Below are positions 17,412 through 28,100 of a stretch of 64,000 bases of DNA, one piece after another (the first letter of the stretch is position 1; each line of letters opens with the position of its first letter). The notes beneath the pieces were generated by a model. That model was not told where the DNA came from and did not search any database. It worked only from the letters and a program-made list of their open reading frames with translations. The stretch is from CBDCVN01 sp965223045 (GTDB lineage: Bacteria > Deinococcota > Deinococci > Deinococcales > Trueperaceae). The stretch spans positions 4,712,001 to 4,776,000 of the forward strand of contig CBDCVN010000013.1 in assembly GCA_965223045.1 (NCBI GenBank), given 5' to 3'. The position numbers and the translations under genes were made by a program.

Positions 17412-18653
17412 TTAACGTCTACTTTGATCAGCATTAATTTCAGTGGTTTGACCTGGCTGTATAGTAAAATCTGTCAAGAAAGTGTTATAACCAACAGCTA
17501 CTACAGTAAGCTGGTGCCTACCTGCAGACAAATCATTTATGCGTCCAGTATTTCTAGGAATAGGACCGTAGTCCTGTCCATCAATAAAAACTCTTGCGCC
17601 AGTTATATTGCTATGAATTAATAATAAACCCTGTAAAGGAGCAAGATTAGTACTTACAGTTTGATTACTATTGGGGCTTACATTAAAATTAACAGTAGAT
17701 TCACCGTAACCACCTAACCTGAAAGAAGCTTGATAGTTACCACTATTGTAGCTAATTGCTCCCGTAGGAGTAACACCTACACGACTATTGCCGACAAAAA
17801 CTTCTGCACCACTTGGTTGACTTACAAAATGGACAGTACCAGTTTGGACAACTCTTACCAAGCTGACATCAACTCGTATAGTTTGGCCACTTCTAACATT
17901 TATATTTTGCTCAAAAACTTGATAGTTACTTAACTCTATTCGTAAGTTATGTTGACCTACAAGTTCACCAAAATCAAGAGGTGCATATCCCCTAAACTGC
18001 CCATCTATATAAATAGCTCCTCCTGCAGGGTTAGAGCCTATACTTATAGTGCCATAAGGTGATGGTGGAGCTGGTGCATTGCTAACGACATGGAAAAGCG
18101 CTGTATCTGTTACCCAATCTGCTTGCGGAAGTGGTGTAACTACTATTGATAAAGAGCGAGCAAAGCTCTCCTCTCCAATATTGCTACTAGCAAAATCAGC
18201 TTCAGCTTGAAAACTAGCAAGCTGTGTAGTGTCCAACTTCGTTTTGCTTGCCACAGCAATAACCTTGTCTAGCCCTGTAGGTCCATCCACAGTAAATCTA
18301 AATCGTGCGTTTTGTGGTGGGAAGACCTTAGCCTGCCCTGCCCTTACGAAATTATCGTGGCCACCATCTAAATTATTAGGTATTATTTGGTCAATAGCTC
18401 CATTAGAACGGACGTTAAATAAATATACGTGGGCATCCTCGCTTACCTGTACTCTAATTGTTATACCGTCTCCAATATTATAACTAGGAGTACTTTGACC
18501 ACTAGGGTCTTTATCTACAGAAACATTAACCTCGAACTGAGGTAATGGGTTTACAACTATAGATTGGGGACTAATGACTATATTTTCTTGGGCTAAAACA
18601 CTAGACCCAAAAACAAATATGCAAGTCAAAAGAAAACCAAAAAGCTTTTTCAT
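17412..18653 (-). CDS. Secreted DUF4384 + triple PEGA domain protein
   Basis: 413 residues from the ATG at 18653, chosen because AGGAGAT lies 7 nt upstream. Signal peptide (MKKLFGFLLTCIFVFGSSVLA region, cut after LA), a DUF4384 domain (about 30-190, with AHVYLFNVRSNGAIDQIIPN) and three PEGA repeats (about 205-270, 275-340, 345-413) such as SNPAGGAIYIDGQFRGYAPL and SNITGARVFIDGQDYG. PEGA domains are beta-rich surface or S-layer modules; this arrangement is common in Deinococcus. Probably envelope-associated. Own terminator follows. Confidence 0.85.
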   Translation of the reverse strand: MKKLFGFLLTCIFVFGSSVLAQENIVISPQSIVVNPLPQFEVNVSVDKDPSGQSTPSYNIGDGITIRVQVSEDAHVYLFNVRSNGAIDQIIPNNLDGGHDNFVRAGQAKVFPPQNARFRFTVDGPTGLDKVIAVASKTKLDTTQLASFQAEADFASSNIGEESFARSLSIVVTPLPQADWVTDTALFHVVSNAPAPPSPYGTISIGSNPAGGAIYIDGQFRGYAPLDFGELVGQHNLRIELSNYQVFEQNINVRSGQTIRVDVSLVRVVQTGTVHFVSQPSGAEVFVGNSRVGVTPTGAISYNSGNYQASFRLGGYGESTVNFNVSPNSNQTVSTNLAPLQGLLLIHSNITGARVFIDGQDYGPIPRNTGRINDLSAGRHQLTVVAVGYNTFLTDFTIQPGQTTEINADQSRR

Positions 18654-18847
18654 AATATTATCTCCTATCAAAGAATAAGCCTAACCAAAGCAAGAATGAT
18701 GCACATGTGTTAATGGTTAAAAATTTGTGCTACTTTATCACTTGCTTCTCAAATTATAGCATAGGCATAATTTTTGAGCACAAGGTTTGAGATGAGTTAG
18801 AAAAAGTCCTCTTCTATATTTTCAAGATTTAAATCACTGCGAAAATA

Positions 18848-20875
18848 TCAATCCAATATACTTATTCCTAGCAAAATAGGATTTGCAATACCTCTATTAC
18901 TAGAAAATTCAAGGCTTATAACTTCTTTATTTACCTTGGGGTTATTCCAAAGTAGTAAATCAGCTGAAATATCTAGGCCATTGCGAGTTTTCCCTCTCCA
19001 AATTTTGTTTAATCCTATTGAATTCACCTCATTCTCTGTCCAAACACTAATATTTTGCCCGTAAAGCAAAGGAATTGTAATCATACTTCCATCAGAGAAA
19101 TGAATTATGTAAGAACCAACCTCATCACCTACATCAGTGGCCCAACCAGTAGTATGTAAAAAAACTAAAGAGCTTGCTTTAATATTCAGGGGTATGGTAA
19201 TGCTACTAGGATCAGAGTTAACTCGACGATGTGAACCTTTTAATGAAATAGCTTGATTGAGTAGGAACTGAAAGCCTTCTATACTTTCTGCTTGAGATAA
19301 CATAGACATATCATAATTTTCCCCTTTGCCCAGCCAGCCTTCTGTTGCTTCTTCACTTTGTAAAGCATCTAGGTTGCGGTTGGCATAAGGGCTTAAATCA
19401 ATAAGTGTGCCCGAACGTTGGGGCATTGTTACCTCTGCAAACCATACATCACGAAAATACTTTGGGGCATTGTTTAATGGTAAAGCATTAGCATTCCAAA
19501 AAACATTAGCAGCATTCAGGTAAGCATAGGCTTGATTGTATTGCCCAGTGAGCATACTATTATTACCAAAGTAACCTGTCCAACGTGTTTGAATCATGCC
19601 ACTAGCTTGTCTCTGCTGGGCAAATTGTGCGTAGCTCGTAATATTTTCAGGTTTAAACCAAGTTGCACCTAAGGCCCGAAATCCTGCTGTTTGTAAATGC
19701 TGTAGGCTCGAGTAAACCTCAGCAGGTTCATAGTTCCAACTAGCTACCATAATATCTTTGGGGAACTCATTTAAAATGGGGGTAATTTCATCTGAAAGTA
19801 GTACATCATGCCACATCATTACCCTAATGTCTTGCTGAGCAAGATAATCATAAAGTTTTAAAGTATCATTTAAAAAGAGTTTGGCAAAACCAACTTTCCT
19901 ACCTGCTTCATTACCCGGAAAAGGAATAACATTACGAACTTCATCGTGGCCTATATGAAATATTTCAGGCTCAAAAATTTCTACTACTTCATCAATTATT
20001 GGCAAAAGTAACTCATAGACATCTGGATTTAAAGGATCATAAGCAAATGGTTCAGCTGCTGTAGGGTCAGCTAGCAAGTTACGATGCTCATTGTTAGTAA
20101 ACATCCACCGCACATGCCCAAGGGTTTCTAGTAAGGGAATGGTTTTAAGTAAGTGAAGTCTACTCAGCTCTACTAAATACCTTGCTGACTCTTTTGAAGC
20201 ACTGCCTGAAACATGCAGTTCTGGAGCACTTTCCCAGCGAATGTAATTGCTCATTACCAAAATAGCATTAAATTTGTGTTCTGCTAGCAAAGGAATTAGT
20301 TGGGAATTAAGTTCATCAGAGTTACTATCTAAGTAGACCATGGCCACTCGCAGGGGAAAGTCAGGGTAATCACGTACAGTCATACCTTTAAGCTCGGTAC
20401 CTGCTCTAAGTAATTGGCGTAAGCTTTGCAAGCCATAAAAAGCCCCTTGCTCATCACTACCAACAATAGTTATGCCTTCATCAATATGTAAAACATATCC
20501 TTCAGGCTCAGTTACGGGTTCAATACCCAAATTAGCTAATAGTAAGCTAGATTGCTCATCTAACAAGCTCACGTTAATTTGTGAGTTAAGTAAATTGGGG
20601 CTACTTATAACACTAAGGTTAACTTGCCATTTTTGAGCTAGCTCTTTTTGAAAGATATTCGCTAAATTTTCTAGAGCTTGGGTAGGTTGTACTAGATTAA
20701 GTACAGCGCTTGTATTTAAAGTGTAACTTTTTGAAGAAAGCTCTAGATGTTGAGGCTCAGGAATAATATTAACAGTTTTTTGAGGTGGTAAATAGGCATC
20801 TTCTACAGGTATATTAGCTTTCACTGATGGAAAGATATTTAGTATAAAAATTATCAAGAAGGTTATCAACTTCAT
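18848..20875 (-). CDS. Secreted GH20 beta-N-acetylhexosaminidase-like protein
   Basis: 675 residues from the ATG at 20875, which directly precedes the signal peptide (KLITFLIIFILNIFPSVKA). An N-terminal GH20b-type domain (about 30-160, ending DEQGAFYGLQSLRQLLR) is followed by a TIM barrel with DYPDFPLRVAMVYLDSN and the catalytic Asp-Glu pair in FHIGHDEVRN. Family role: removes terminal N-acetylhexosamine from glycans or peptidoglycan fragments. The last about 190 residues look like a separate beta-sandwich. A weak ribosome site is the only doubt on the start. Confidence 0.85.
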   Translation of the reverse strand: MKLITFLIIFILNIFPSVKANIPVEDAYLPPQKTVNIIPEPQHLELSSKSYTLNTSAVLNLVQPTQALENLANIFQKELAQKWQVNLSVISSPNLLNSQINVSLLDEQSSLLLANLGIEPVTEPEGYVLHIDEGITIVGSDEQGAFYGLQSLRQLLRAGTELKGMTVRDYPDFPLRVAMVYLDSNSDELNSQLIPLLAEHKFNAILVMSNYIRWESAPELHVSGSASKESARYLVELSRLHLLKTIPLLETLGHVRWMFTNNEHRNLLADPTAAEPFAYDPLNPDVYELLLPIIDEVVEIFEPEIFHIGHDEVRNVIPFPGNEAGRKVGFAKLFLNDTLKLYDYLAQQDIRVMMWHDVLLSDEITPILNEFPKDIMVASWNYEPAEVYSSLQHLQTAGFRALGATWFKPENITSYAQFAQQRQASGMIQTRWTGYFGNNSMLTGQYNQAYAYLNAANVFWNANALPLNNAPKYFRDVWFAEVTMPQRSGTLIDLSPYANRNLDALQSEEATEGWLGKGENYDMSMLSQAESIEGFQFLLNQAISLKGSHRRVNSDPSSITIPLNIKASSLVFLHTTGWATDVGDEVGSYIIHFSDGSMITIPLLYGQNISVWTENEVNSIGLNKIWRGKTRNGLDISADLLLWNNPKVNKEVISLEFSSNRGIANPILLGISILD

Positions 20876-21179
20876 ATGAATTATCTTAGATAGCAGATCA
20901 GTGAAATGTGTGTGTTTACCCCTGCACACGAAAAATAGCAGCAGATTTAGATATATGATATATCTCGAGTAGTAGATCCCTTATTTTCCTAGTTGTACTT
21001 TACTGTTTAAGTCAACTCACCAAAATCCCACCATGGAAATGCAAAATTTTGCGTCTTTGCAAGTGTTGAATTGCCTTTGGCGAATTAGTCGATCTGTACG
21101 TGCTAATCACGACTTAGGTATTTGGGAGGCTTCTGCTTTAATTTATCTGAATTATGATTCAGTGGCTAGCTCGAGGCAA
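20876..21179. other. Intergenic stretch without gene
   Basis: No coding sequence or convincing signal beyond two CTCGAG sites (20964 and 21170). The region lies between the GH20 gene's 5' end and the antirepressor's 3' end. Confidence 0.4.
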
Positions 21180-21857
21180 TCAGTCTAGAAAATCAAGCTC
21201 AATCCATTTCTCGAGCACTTCCAAAGCCTCTTGATAAAGCCGCACAGGCACGTCATCGAAAATGTTAACGCCAAAGTATGCTTTGTAGCGATTGTAAGCT
21301 CTTTGGTAATGTACAGGCTTTCCACCCAATTGCATAGCATAACTGCGGATAAGCTCTTGTACCTTTGCACGTTTAACACCATCGGAACGCAAGGGAGTAT
21401 TCCTAAGGTGATTCTTTAGTTTTTCCTGTTCGCTTTCTAACAACACTAGGCGTTGATGTTGTTCATCTAGTACTTGGGCAGTTTGTTTTAGGGCCTCCAT
21501 AATAGTTAAGGGTTTACGGGTGATTTGCTGTGCTCGCCACTGTTCTTCAATAGTTATGAAGTAGCGCCTTACTTGGCGGCCTATTGGGGTTCTTTCTAGC
21601 ATGGCCATTTCTTTAGCAGTTACTAGGTGAATTTGATATTCTTTACTAGGACGTCCTCCTTGACTTTCAGACAAATTTGTCCAAAAGTCTTTATTTTCTA
21701 CGGCCTCGAGTTCCTTCAAACGCCTAGCTACCCATTTATTAAAGGGGGTTTGGACCTGTAAACACTTCCACAAATCACGAGCATTTACTAAAGGTTCGCC
21801 ATTTTCATGTCTAGTCATAGGTAACAGTTTCTCTAGATAATCATGTGTCAGCTTCAT
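21180..21857 (-). CDS. Phage-type antirepressor (AntA/AntB-like)
   Basis: 225 residues from ATG 21857, supported by GGGAGA 5 nt upstream. The N-terminal about 100 residues match the AntA/AntB antirepressor type (PLVNARDLWKCLQVQTPFNK then WVARRLKE, GGRPSKEYQIHLVTAKEMAM), followed by a helical linker and a C-terminal ORF6C/KilA-C-like domain. Family role: relieves phage repressors by direct binding. No other phage structural genes surround it, so it looks like a cargo or remnant of a prophage. Its own promoter lies at 22042-22071. Confidence 0.75.
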   Translation of the reverse strand: MKLTHDYLEKLLPMTRHENGEPLVNARDLWKCLQVQTPFNKWVARRLKELEAVENKDFWTNLSESQGGRPSKEYQIHLVTAKEMAMLERTPIGRQVRRYFITIEEQWRAQQITRKPLTIMEALKQTAQVLDEQHQRLVLLESEQEKLKNHLRNTPLRSDGVKRAKVQELIRSYAMQLGGKPVHYQRAYNRYKAYFGVNIFDDVPVRLYQEALEVLEKWIELDFLD

Positions 21858-22041
21858 AGCATTCTCCCTGTAAATAGGCAACTTGGCAACTTGAAATTGT
21901 TTCCTTTTTGAGCAGGTAGGCAACAGAGTTGTCAATTATGGCATAGACCAAGTACACTTGTCTCACCTCATTTGGATTTTGAGGTACAGCTTTGGGCGTT
22001 ACTGGTTTGACGACAAGAGACGCCCTAGCTGTCCAATTGTC

Positions 22042-22071
22042 ATATTAGTTTATTTTTTGTGTATTTGTCAA
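22042..22071 (-). promoter_or_regulatory. Sigma-70-type promoter for the antirepressor gene
   Basis: On the reverse strand: TTGACA (22066-22071), 18-nt spacer, TAATAT (22042-22047). The leader to the ATG at 21857 would be about 180 nt. Confidence 0.6.
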
Positions 22072-22265
22072 CTTTTGTCACAGATTAAGGAATCAACAAA
22101 TTCCCTTATAATAGAGGGTACTTTTACACCTTTTTCTTCTGCAACACACTTTAGTTTTTCCAATTGCTCATCAGATAAACGAATCATTACCTTATTTGGG
22201 TAACTCATGGGGCGCTTTCCCTTTTTCCATTCTTCATTTCCTTTAGGGAACTTATAACGCGCCAT
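22068..22265 (-). CDS. Ribbon-helix-helix (CopG-like) DNA-binding protein
   Basis: 65 residues. The C-terminal two thirds fit a ribbon-helix-helix fold: strand NKVMIRLSDEQLEKL, helix, GVKVPSIIREFVDSL. Such proteins bind operators as dimers and often act as antitoxins or plasmid/phage regulators. No strong ribosome site is seen. It lies upstream of the antirepressor on the same strand, suggesting a small mobile-derived regulatory pair. Confidence 0.6.
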   Translation of the reverse strand: MARYKFPKGNEEWKKGKRPMSYPNKVMIRLSDEQLEKLKCVAEEKGVKVPSIIREFVDSLICDKS

Positions 22266-22346
22266 AGTTTTATTATAAACCTTGATTTACCACAGGTAAG
22301 GTATGTTTCATTTTCGCAAATTAACGTTGATTGGTATGGTAATGGC

Positions 22347-22447
22347 CTAATTAAAATGTTCTAGCAAGGCTTGATAATTTCCTAAAACTATTTGTGTTTG
22401 AGGATGCTCTGTACCCAAACGGGTTTGGAAAATCTCTAGTGTATCAC
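22347..22447 (-). pseudogene. C-terminal ghost of a TPR (kinesin-light-chain type) protein
   Basis: Reverse-strand translation reads LEIFQTRLGTEHPQTQIVLG then NYQALLEHFN and stop. The LG.EHP.T spacing is the signature of kinesin-light-chain TPR repeats found at the ends of bacterial NB-ARC/TPR proteins. An in-frame TAA lies just upstream and no start exists, so only a remnant of about 34 codons survives. Confidence 0.5.
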
Positions 22448-22510
22448 ATTACATGAATTTCTAGGCAAAAAATTAGAATCGCCTCCTTTTTCGCTTATCT
22501 GAACTGTGAT

Positions 22511-22930
22511 TCATGTGATTTTAGGATTCCCTTGATTTTTCTGTTTGAAGTTTTTGTTTGTCACCCGCTTAAATTCCAAGCTTTTAGAGCCAAAGTTAAT
22601 CAGCAAGCCAACTTCAATACCATAGGCCTCTAAATAATTAATTGCTTGTGCCAGATGTACCTATTCTAACTTGATTAGGGCCTTCAATTCAACTGATATA
22701 ACATCTTCAACTAAAAAATCTACACGCCTAGTACCTATTTGCTTATTTTTATAGTAAACAGGCATTTCATATTCTTTGCCAAATACTAAATCATCATCGG
22801 TCATTTCAATAGCAAGCGCTCGTTGATAAATGACTTCTTGAAAACCATTACCCAAAGCGGTATGCACCCTCATAGCACAACCAATAATCCTTGAAGTTAA
22901 TACCGAGTGTTTGTATTTGTCATCTACCAT
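22511..22930 (-). pseudogene. GxxExxY family (PD-(D/E)XK-like) gene with in-frame stop
   Basis: Starting at 22930 the frame encodes GNGFQEVIYQRALAIEM, the defining GxxExxY motif, then VDFLVEDVISVELKAL with the Asp...Glu-x-Lys of PD-(D/E)XK nucleases. TAG at 22661-22663 interrupts after ALIKLE; the same frame then continues with HLAQAINYLEAYGIEVGLL and NFGSKSLEFKR, the expected C-terminus, to TGA at 22511. One substitution therefore separates it from an intact 139-residue gene. Family function is unclear. Confidence 0.75.
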
Positions 22931-22997
22931 AACAAAATCATATTCTATTAATTAATCATAGCCATCACAGTTCAGATAGCTAGGAGATTTCTCCTTT

Positions 22998-23615
22998 CTA
23001 AATACTGAGCCTTAATACATTCACTGCAAGGATAATACTAATATTTGCAACTGTATGAGATAACCAAGGCACAGCAAGACCATTTAAAGAGTTAAACAAA
23101 TATCGCCAAGTCCATGCTGCAGATACTAACAGCAAAAAGGCCAAGAAAACCCATAACCAATTTATAAATAGATGCAGGACTAATACATGATAACCTGCAA
23201 AAGCAACATCTAATAAAAAACCAAAAATACCTTTTTCGTAAAGCAACTTACGCCAGAAAAGTTCTTCTAACAAAGGGTTAGCTATAGAAAAATAGATTAC
23301 AAATAAATACCAAGAAAGTCCTGCTAGTCCATATTCTGTTAAAGCCACATCAATATTGTCTAGGGCCATAAAGCACCACAAGTAATAGATAATTATGCCA
23401 GAAAGCGAGCAAATTACTATTGCCACAGATAAAATTTTTAAGTTTAGCCCCAAAAATAGTTGCTGTAATCCTAAATTGTCTTTTGCCCAGATAATTAAAA
23501 ACAAAATGATTCCTGTATGATAAAGGAGCATAGCTAACCACGCGCTATGCAATAAGTAGAGTCCTATAGCTACGGCTAGATAAGGTAAAAACAAGATAAA
23601 GTTAAGATTTTTCAT
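22998..23615 (-). CDS. CPBP-family intramembrane metalloprotease
   Basis: 205 residues from ATG 23615, which overlaps the end of the oxidoreductase gene by 14 bp. About six hydrophobic segments. Catalytic motifs of the CPBP/Abi (CAAX protease) family are visible: PLLEELFWRKLLYE (EExxxR), FAGYHVLVLH (FxxxH) and WLSHTVANI (HxxxN). These cleave substrates within the inner membrane; specific substrates are unknown. The upstream in-frame codon at 23687 is rejected because it lies deep inside the neighbouring gene. Confidence 0.8.
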   Translation of the reverse strand: MKNLNFILFLPYLAVAIGLYLLHSAWLAMLLYHTGIILFLIIWAKDNLGLQQLFLGLNLKILSVAIVICSLSGIIIYYLWCFMALDNIDVALTEYGLAGLSWYLFVIYFSIANPLLEELFWRKLLYEKGIFGFLLDVAFAGYHVLVLHLFINWLWVFLAFLLLVSAAWTWRYLFNSLNGLAVPWLSHTVANISIILAVNVLRLSI

Positions 23616-24624
23616 TAAGCTTCTGAACCAACATTTTAGCAAAATAAGCAGCACACAAAAATCCTCTACCCGCCAGTGCTCCTGCAAACCACAAGCTAGG
23701 TTTAAGCTCTTGAATTATAGGTTGATTATTATTAGTTTTAGCACGATGACCTGTCCAAACATCTAATTGTTGAGCTGTCTTTAAATTTGGTATAAACCAA
23801 CTCACTGAATTTTGTAACTTTTTTGCTGCACTAGAGTCTTTTTCTTCCAAAGGGCGATGGTTACCACCAATGTAAAATTTGCCTTCTACTTTAGAAGCAT
23901 AGATTGCACCAGCTAACGGATAAGGAAGCTCAAAATTACTTTTTAAGCTTACCACCTCACCAGTGGTGTAAGTCATTTGGGGCAACACATCAGCAAAATT
24001 TCTAGCTGCTCCTATGCATAAGAAGACTGCATCAGCTTCAAGGTTGCCTTTAGCAGTGTCAATGTCATACCTAGGCAAATTAAAGCCTGCAGTGTTTTTA
24101 GCTTTAATATCTAGGACTTGGCAATTTTCGATAAGCTTTAGATTATTGTTTTTAGCTGCTGTGACTAGAGCTTTTAATAATTTAGAAGAGTTAACATAGC
24201 CACCTGAGTTTACTAGAAAACCTCCAAAAGGTGCATTATAAATAGTTGGAAAATCTTCTGGTTTTAACCATTGAACCCCTTGCAATCCTTGCCATTTTTT
24301 GGATTGTCTACTATTAGAAGATATACGTACAATGCCTGTGCTATCTATACCATGATCTAGCCCTAAATCACTAAGTTCATTAGCTAATGCTTGCATAGTT
24401 TTTAGGCCAGCTAGATCTAGGTCAGTGGCCCTTGCACTACGACCACGAAAAGGATTAAGTAAAGCTACTGGTACAGCAGCTGAGCCCACTCTTGTTTTTT
24501 CAATTAGAGCAACTTTAACAAACTTGCTTAACTCATAAGCAAGTGTACAGCCCATAACTCCTGCTCCTACTACTACATAGTGAAGGGGAGTTTTAATGGG
24601 ACTTTTGCCTTGCATTACTAACAC
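23602..24624 (-). CDS. FAD-dependent oxidoreductase (DAO family)
   Basis: 340 residues. Dinucleotide fold at the start: YVVVGAGVMGCTLAYELSK and VALIEK; a glycine oxidase/MnmC-like middle (GFLVNSGGYVNSSKLL); and the C-terminal FAD contact WFAGALAGRGFLCAAYFAK. The DAO family oxidises amino-acid C-N bonds, e.g. glycine or modified tRNA uridines; the sequence does not settle the substrate. The gene overlaps the downstream CPBP gene, so they are translated together. It is divergent from the small membrane gene at 24649. Confidence 0.82.
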   Translation of the reverse strand: MLVMQGKSPIKTPLHYVVVGAGVMGCTLAYELSKFVKVALIEKTRVGSAAVPVALLNPFRGRSARATDLDLAGLKTMQALANELSDLGLDHGIDSTGIVRISSNSRQSKKWQGLQGVQWLKPEDFPTIYNAPFGGFLVNSGGYVNSSKLLKALVTAAKNNNLKLIENCQVLDIKAKNTAGFNLPRYDIDTAKGNLEADAVFLCIGAARNFADVLPQMTYTTGEVVSLKSNFELPYPLAGAIYASKVEGKFYIGGNHRPLEEKDSSAAKKLQNSVSWFIPNLKTAQQLDVWTGHRAKTNNNQPIIQELKPSLWFAGALAGRGFLCAAYFAKMLVQKLNEKS

Positions 24625-24648
24625 AGAACTTGAGTATAGAATAACGCT

Positions 24649-25119
24649 ATGGAATTTAATATTGATAACTTTTTAGACATTCATAATATTACTCGTTGGG
24701 TAGTACTTGCTTTTGGAGTATTAGCTCTTATAACCAGTTACTCAGGGCTTTTTAGTAAACGTTCTTGGCAAGTTTTTGACAAGGTTATAGGTCTACTTTT
24801 CAACATTTCTTTTGGTACTCAGTTAATAATTGGCCTTATAATTTATGGCATTAGTCCCTTAATACGCCCTCTTATGAGCAATCCTAACTTAATCTCTCAG
24901 GCAACTGGCAGTAGCAAGGTAGAGCTAATTTTCTTTGGTGTTTATCATGCTGTTGTAATGCTTATTGCCTTTATTCTAGTACAAATTGGTTATTCGCGTA
25001 GTAAGCGTGCTGAAGGTGACCCTAAGAAGTTTCGTTTGGCTGCTACTTTTTATACCTTAGCTGTCCTACTTATCTTTTTAGCTATTCCGTGGGGGATGCG
25101 TCCTAATTGGCCAAGTTAA
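24649..25119 (+). CDS. Four-helix integral membrane protein
   Basis: 156 residues with four hydrophobic segments (about 15-35, 45-65, 95-115, 130-148). Conserved-looking polar residues include HNITRW near the N-terminus and a His in FGVYHAVVML, a spacing that could bind heme or metal, as in cytochrome-b-like proteins, but this is speculation. The gene is 17 bp upstream of the SNF2 helicase gene on the same strand. Confidence 0.7.
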   Translation: MEFNIDNFLDIHNITRWVVLAFGVLALITSYSGLFSKRSWQVFDKVIGLLFNISFGTQLIIGLIIYGISPLIRPLMSNPNLISQATGSSKVELIFFGVYHAVVMLIAFILVQIGYSRSKRAEGDPKKFRLAATFYTLAVLLIFLAIPWGMRPNWPS

Positions 25120-25135
25120 CTTAGAGGTATAATTA

Positions 25136-28100
25136 ATGTTAGCCCTTCACGCTTTTTGGCAACCTAATAGTAGTCATCCTGCTAATTCACATTTTGTTTT
25201 TTGGGCAGAGGCAAACCCCGAATATGCTACAAAAAGTCACAAGTTACATCCATTTACTTTATATGCAGAGCAATTGGAAGGGTACTTAATTACATTATGC
25301 AAAAGGCTAGACATTCCTGAAGAAAATTTAGAGTCATTTGATTTAAAGCTTTGGCTACCTAGCAAAGGCTATACACCACAGCACAGTTCCTTAGGTTTTG
25401 TTAAAGCTTCTACTGCCAAATTTAAGCTACGCCAATGGCATGTACCTGCTCGAGCATTAAACCCAACAAACAGCCTAAAACTACTTATGGCCCTTAGTGA
25501 AAAGGATGTAGTGAGATACTTCTTTGGTAATGCTCAGTTAGGATCAGATATATATTTTTGGCAAAAAGCTGCTTTTTTGGTTTTAGAAGCCTTAGCTAAT
25601 CATTCTTTCATACCCCATACTGCTTTAGAGAAAAATAAACTCAATGTTTCTTGGAAACTAATACTTGATGGAGTTGAACAAAGTCGCAAAGTTGCTGAAC
25701 TGCGTGATAATTTACCACCAATTTGCCTCGCTTTCTGTAAAAATCCTGAAAAACCAATGTCATCTAAAGAATTACTCGATCACTTCCTACAAACAGTTAC
25801 TGACAGTGTAGTACGAGCCTTGTTAGATGAAGACATAGAAAGTGGAATTACAACTCGCTGTGGCAAGTTACCCAAATATCAAAATCAATGGATTTATGCT
25901 TTATTAGACAACAAAGGGTATATTGATAAACCTTCTAAAAGCCTGCAAAATTTGGCAGAAAAATATTCCCATTGGCTTCGCAATCTTCATGTTGCTAGCA
26001 ATGAACATGCTCGAGTAGCCTTTAGGCTAGAAGAACCTAGCTCAAGGTCTAAGAAAAAACAGTGGACTCTAAAGTTTTTGTTGCAGGGAAAAGATGATCC
26101 CAGCCTGTTTATTCCTGCTAAGGCAGTATGGAAAAAGGAATTAGATACCCTTGGCAAATTAGGGCAACGCTTTGAAGGGGCTCATGAACTGCTGCTTACG
26201 GGTTTAGGTTATACAGCTCGCTTGTTTGAACCACTCAAGAAAGCACTGCAAAGTGCCGCACCTGAAAAAGCTACTCTGAATGGCGAGCAAGCCTTTGATT
26301 TCTTGCGCAATACTACTCCACTGTTAGAGCAAAGCGGTTTTGGGGTGCTAGTTCCATCTTGGTGGACACGTCCTAGTTCACAGTTGGGATTAAAACTACG
26401 TTTTTCCTCTCCTAGTGATAGTGGCGAAGGTGTGGCAAGTGGTGTAGTGCAACTTAAAAATTTAATTAATTACAAGTGGGATGTTGCTTTAGGAGATAGT
26501 ACCCTAACTCCTGAGGAATTTAAAACTCTAGTGGCTCTAAAATCACCATTGGTACAAGTACGCGGTGAGTGGATAAGGCTTGATCCTGAACAAGTACAGT
26601 CTGCTGCTGAATTTTTTAAAAAACGCCAGCAACAGCAAGAAGTTGGCTTGCTCGAGGCCATGCAACTAAGCTTAACTACAGACGAAGAAATATCTGGTTT
26701 ACCTGTACAGAAAGTTGAGTTTGAGGGGCAAATTGCTGATTGGATGGATAAGCTTTCTGGTCAAGAGAAGCTTAAACTTTTACCACAACCAAAGGGCTTA
26801 AAAGGTAAATTGCGTCCTTACCAGCGAAAAGGTTATTCTTGGCTCGAGTTCCTACAAAGTTTAGGCTTAGGGGCTTGCTTGGCAGATGACATGGGCTTGG
26901 GCAAGACTATTCAAACTCTTAGCTTACTTAGTCATCAAAAGGCTAAAAAGCAGCTTGGGGGTCCAGTGCTGCTAATTGCCCCTACTTCGGTAGTTACTAA
27001 CTGGTCAAAAGAAGCTGAAACTTTTACTCCTAGTTTGCGTACATTAGTACACCAAGGTCCTGAACGCTTAAAGGGTAAAAGTTTTAAAAGTTCCTTGAAA
27101 AAAACTGATGTAGTGTTGAGCAGTTATGCCATTGTAAGGCGTGACGCTGAGCTGCTTGAAGGTATTTCTTGGCAAGGAGTCATTTTAGATGAGGCCCAGA
27201 ATATTAAGAACCCTGAGGCCAAGCAGAGCAAGCTTATTTATAGTTTGAAGGCTGGTTTCCGTATAGCCCTAACTGGTACACCTGTAGAAAATCGTTTGAG
27301 TGAGCTGTGGTCAATTATGCACTTTTTAAATGCTGGATATTTGGGCTCTAGGCAAGCTTTCAGAAAAAATATGGCTTTGCCTATTGAGCGTGAGCAAAAT
27401 CAGGAGGCTCTTGATTCCTTACGCCGCTTAACCTCTCCTTTTATACTCAGAAGGCTTAAAACTGATAAAAGCATAATCAAAGATTTACCTGAAAAGACTG
27501 AAACTAAAGTGTATTGCAAACTTACAGAAGAACAGGCTAGCCTCTATGAAGTAGTTGTTCAAGATGCTTTAAAAGAAATTGCTGGTTCTGACGAAGGCAT
27601 AGCACGTAGTGGTTTGGTGCTTAGTATGCTTATGAAACTCAAGCAGATTTGCAACCATCCTGCACAGTTTTTACATGAGGGTATAGCAGAACTAGAAAAC
27701 CGCAGCTACAAATTGAACCATTTAAAAGATTTACTAGAGGTCACTTTAGATGTTGGTGATAGTAGCTTGATATTTACGCAGTTTAAGGAAATGGGTGACA
27801 TGATTAATCACTACCTTAAGCAGCAATTTGGTGTTGAGACACTCTTTTTACATGGCGGGACACCTGCTAAAAAACGTGCTGTGATGGTTGAACGCTTTCA
27901 GGCTGAAGAAAATTCTGCACCTATTTTTATTCTTTCTTTAAAAGCTGGTGGTACTGGCTTAAACCTCACTAAGGCTACTCATGTCTTCCACTTTGACCGC
28001 TGGTGGAATCCTGCTGTAGAAAATCAAGCAACAGATAGGGCCTTTCGTATTGGGCAAAAGCGTAATGTACAAGTGCATAAATTTGTTTGTATAGGTACGC

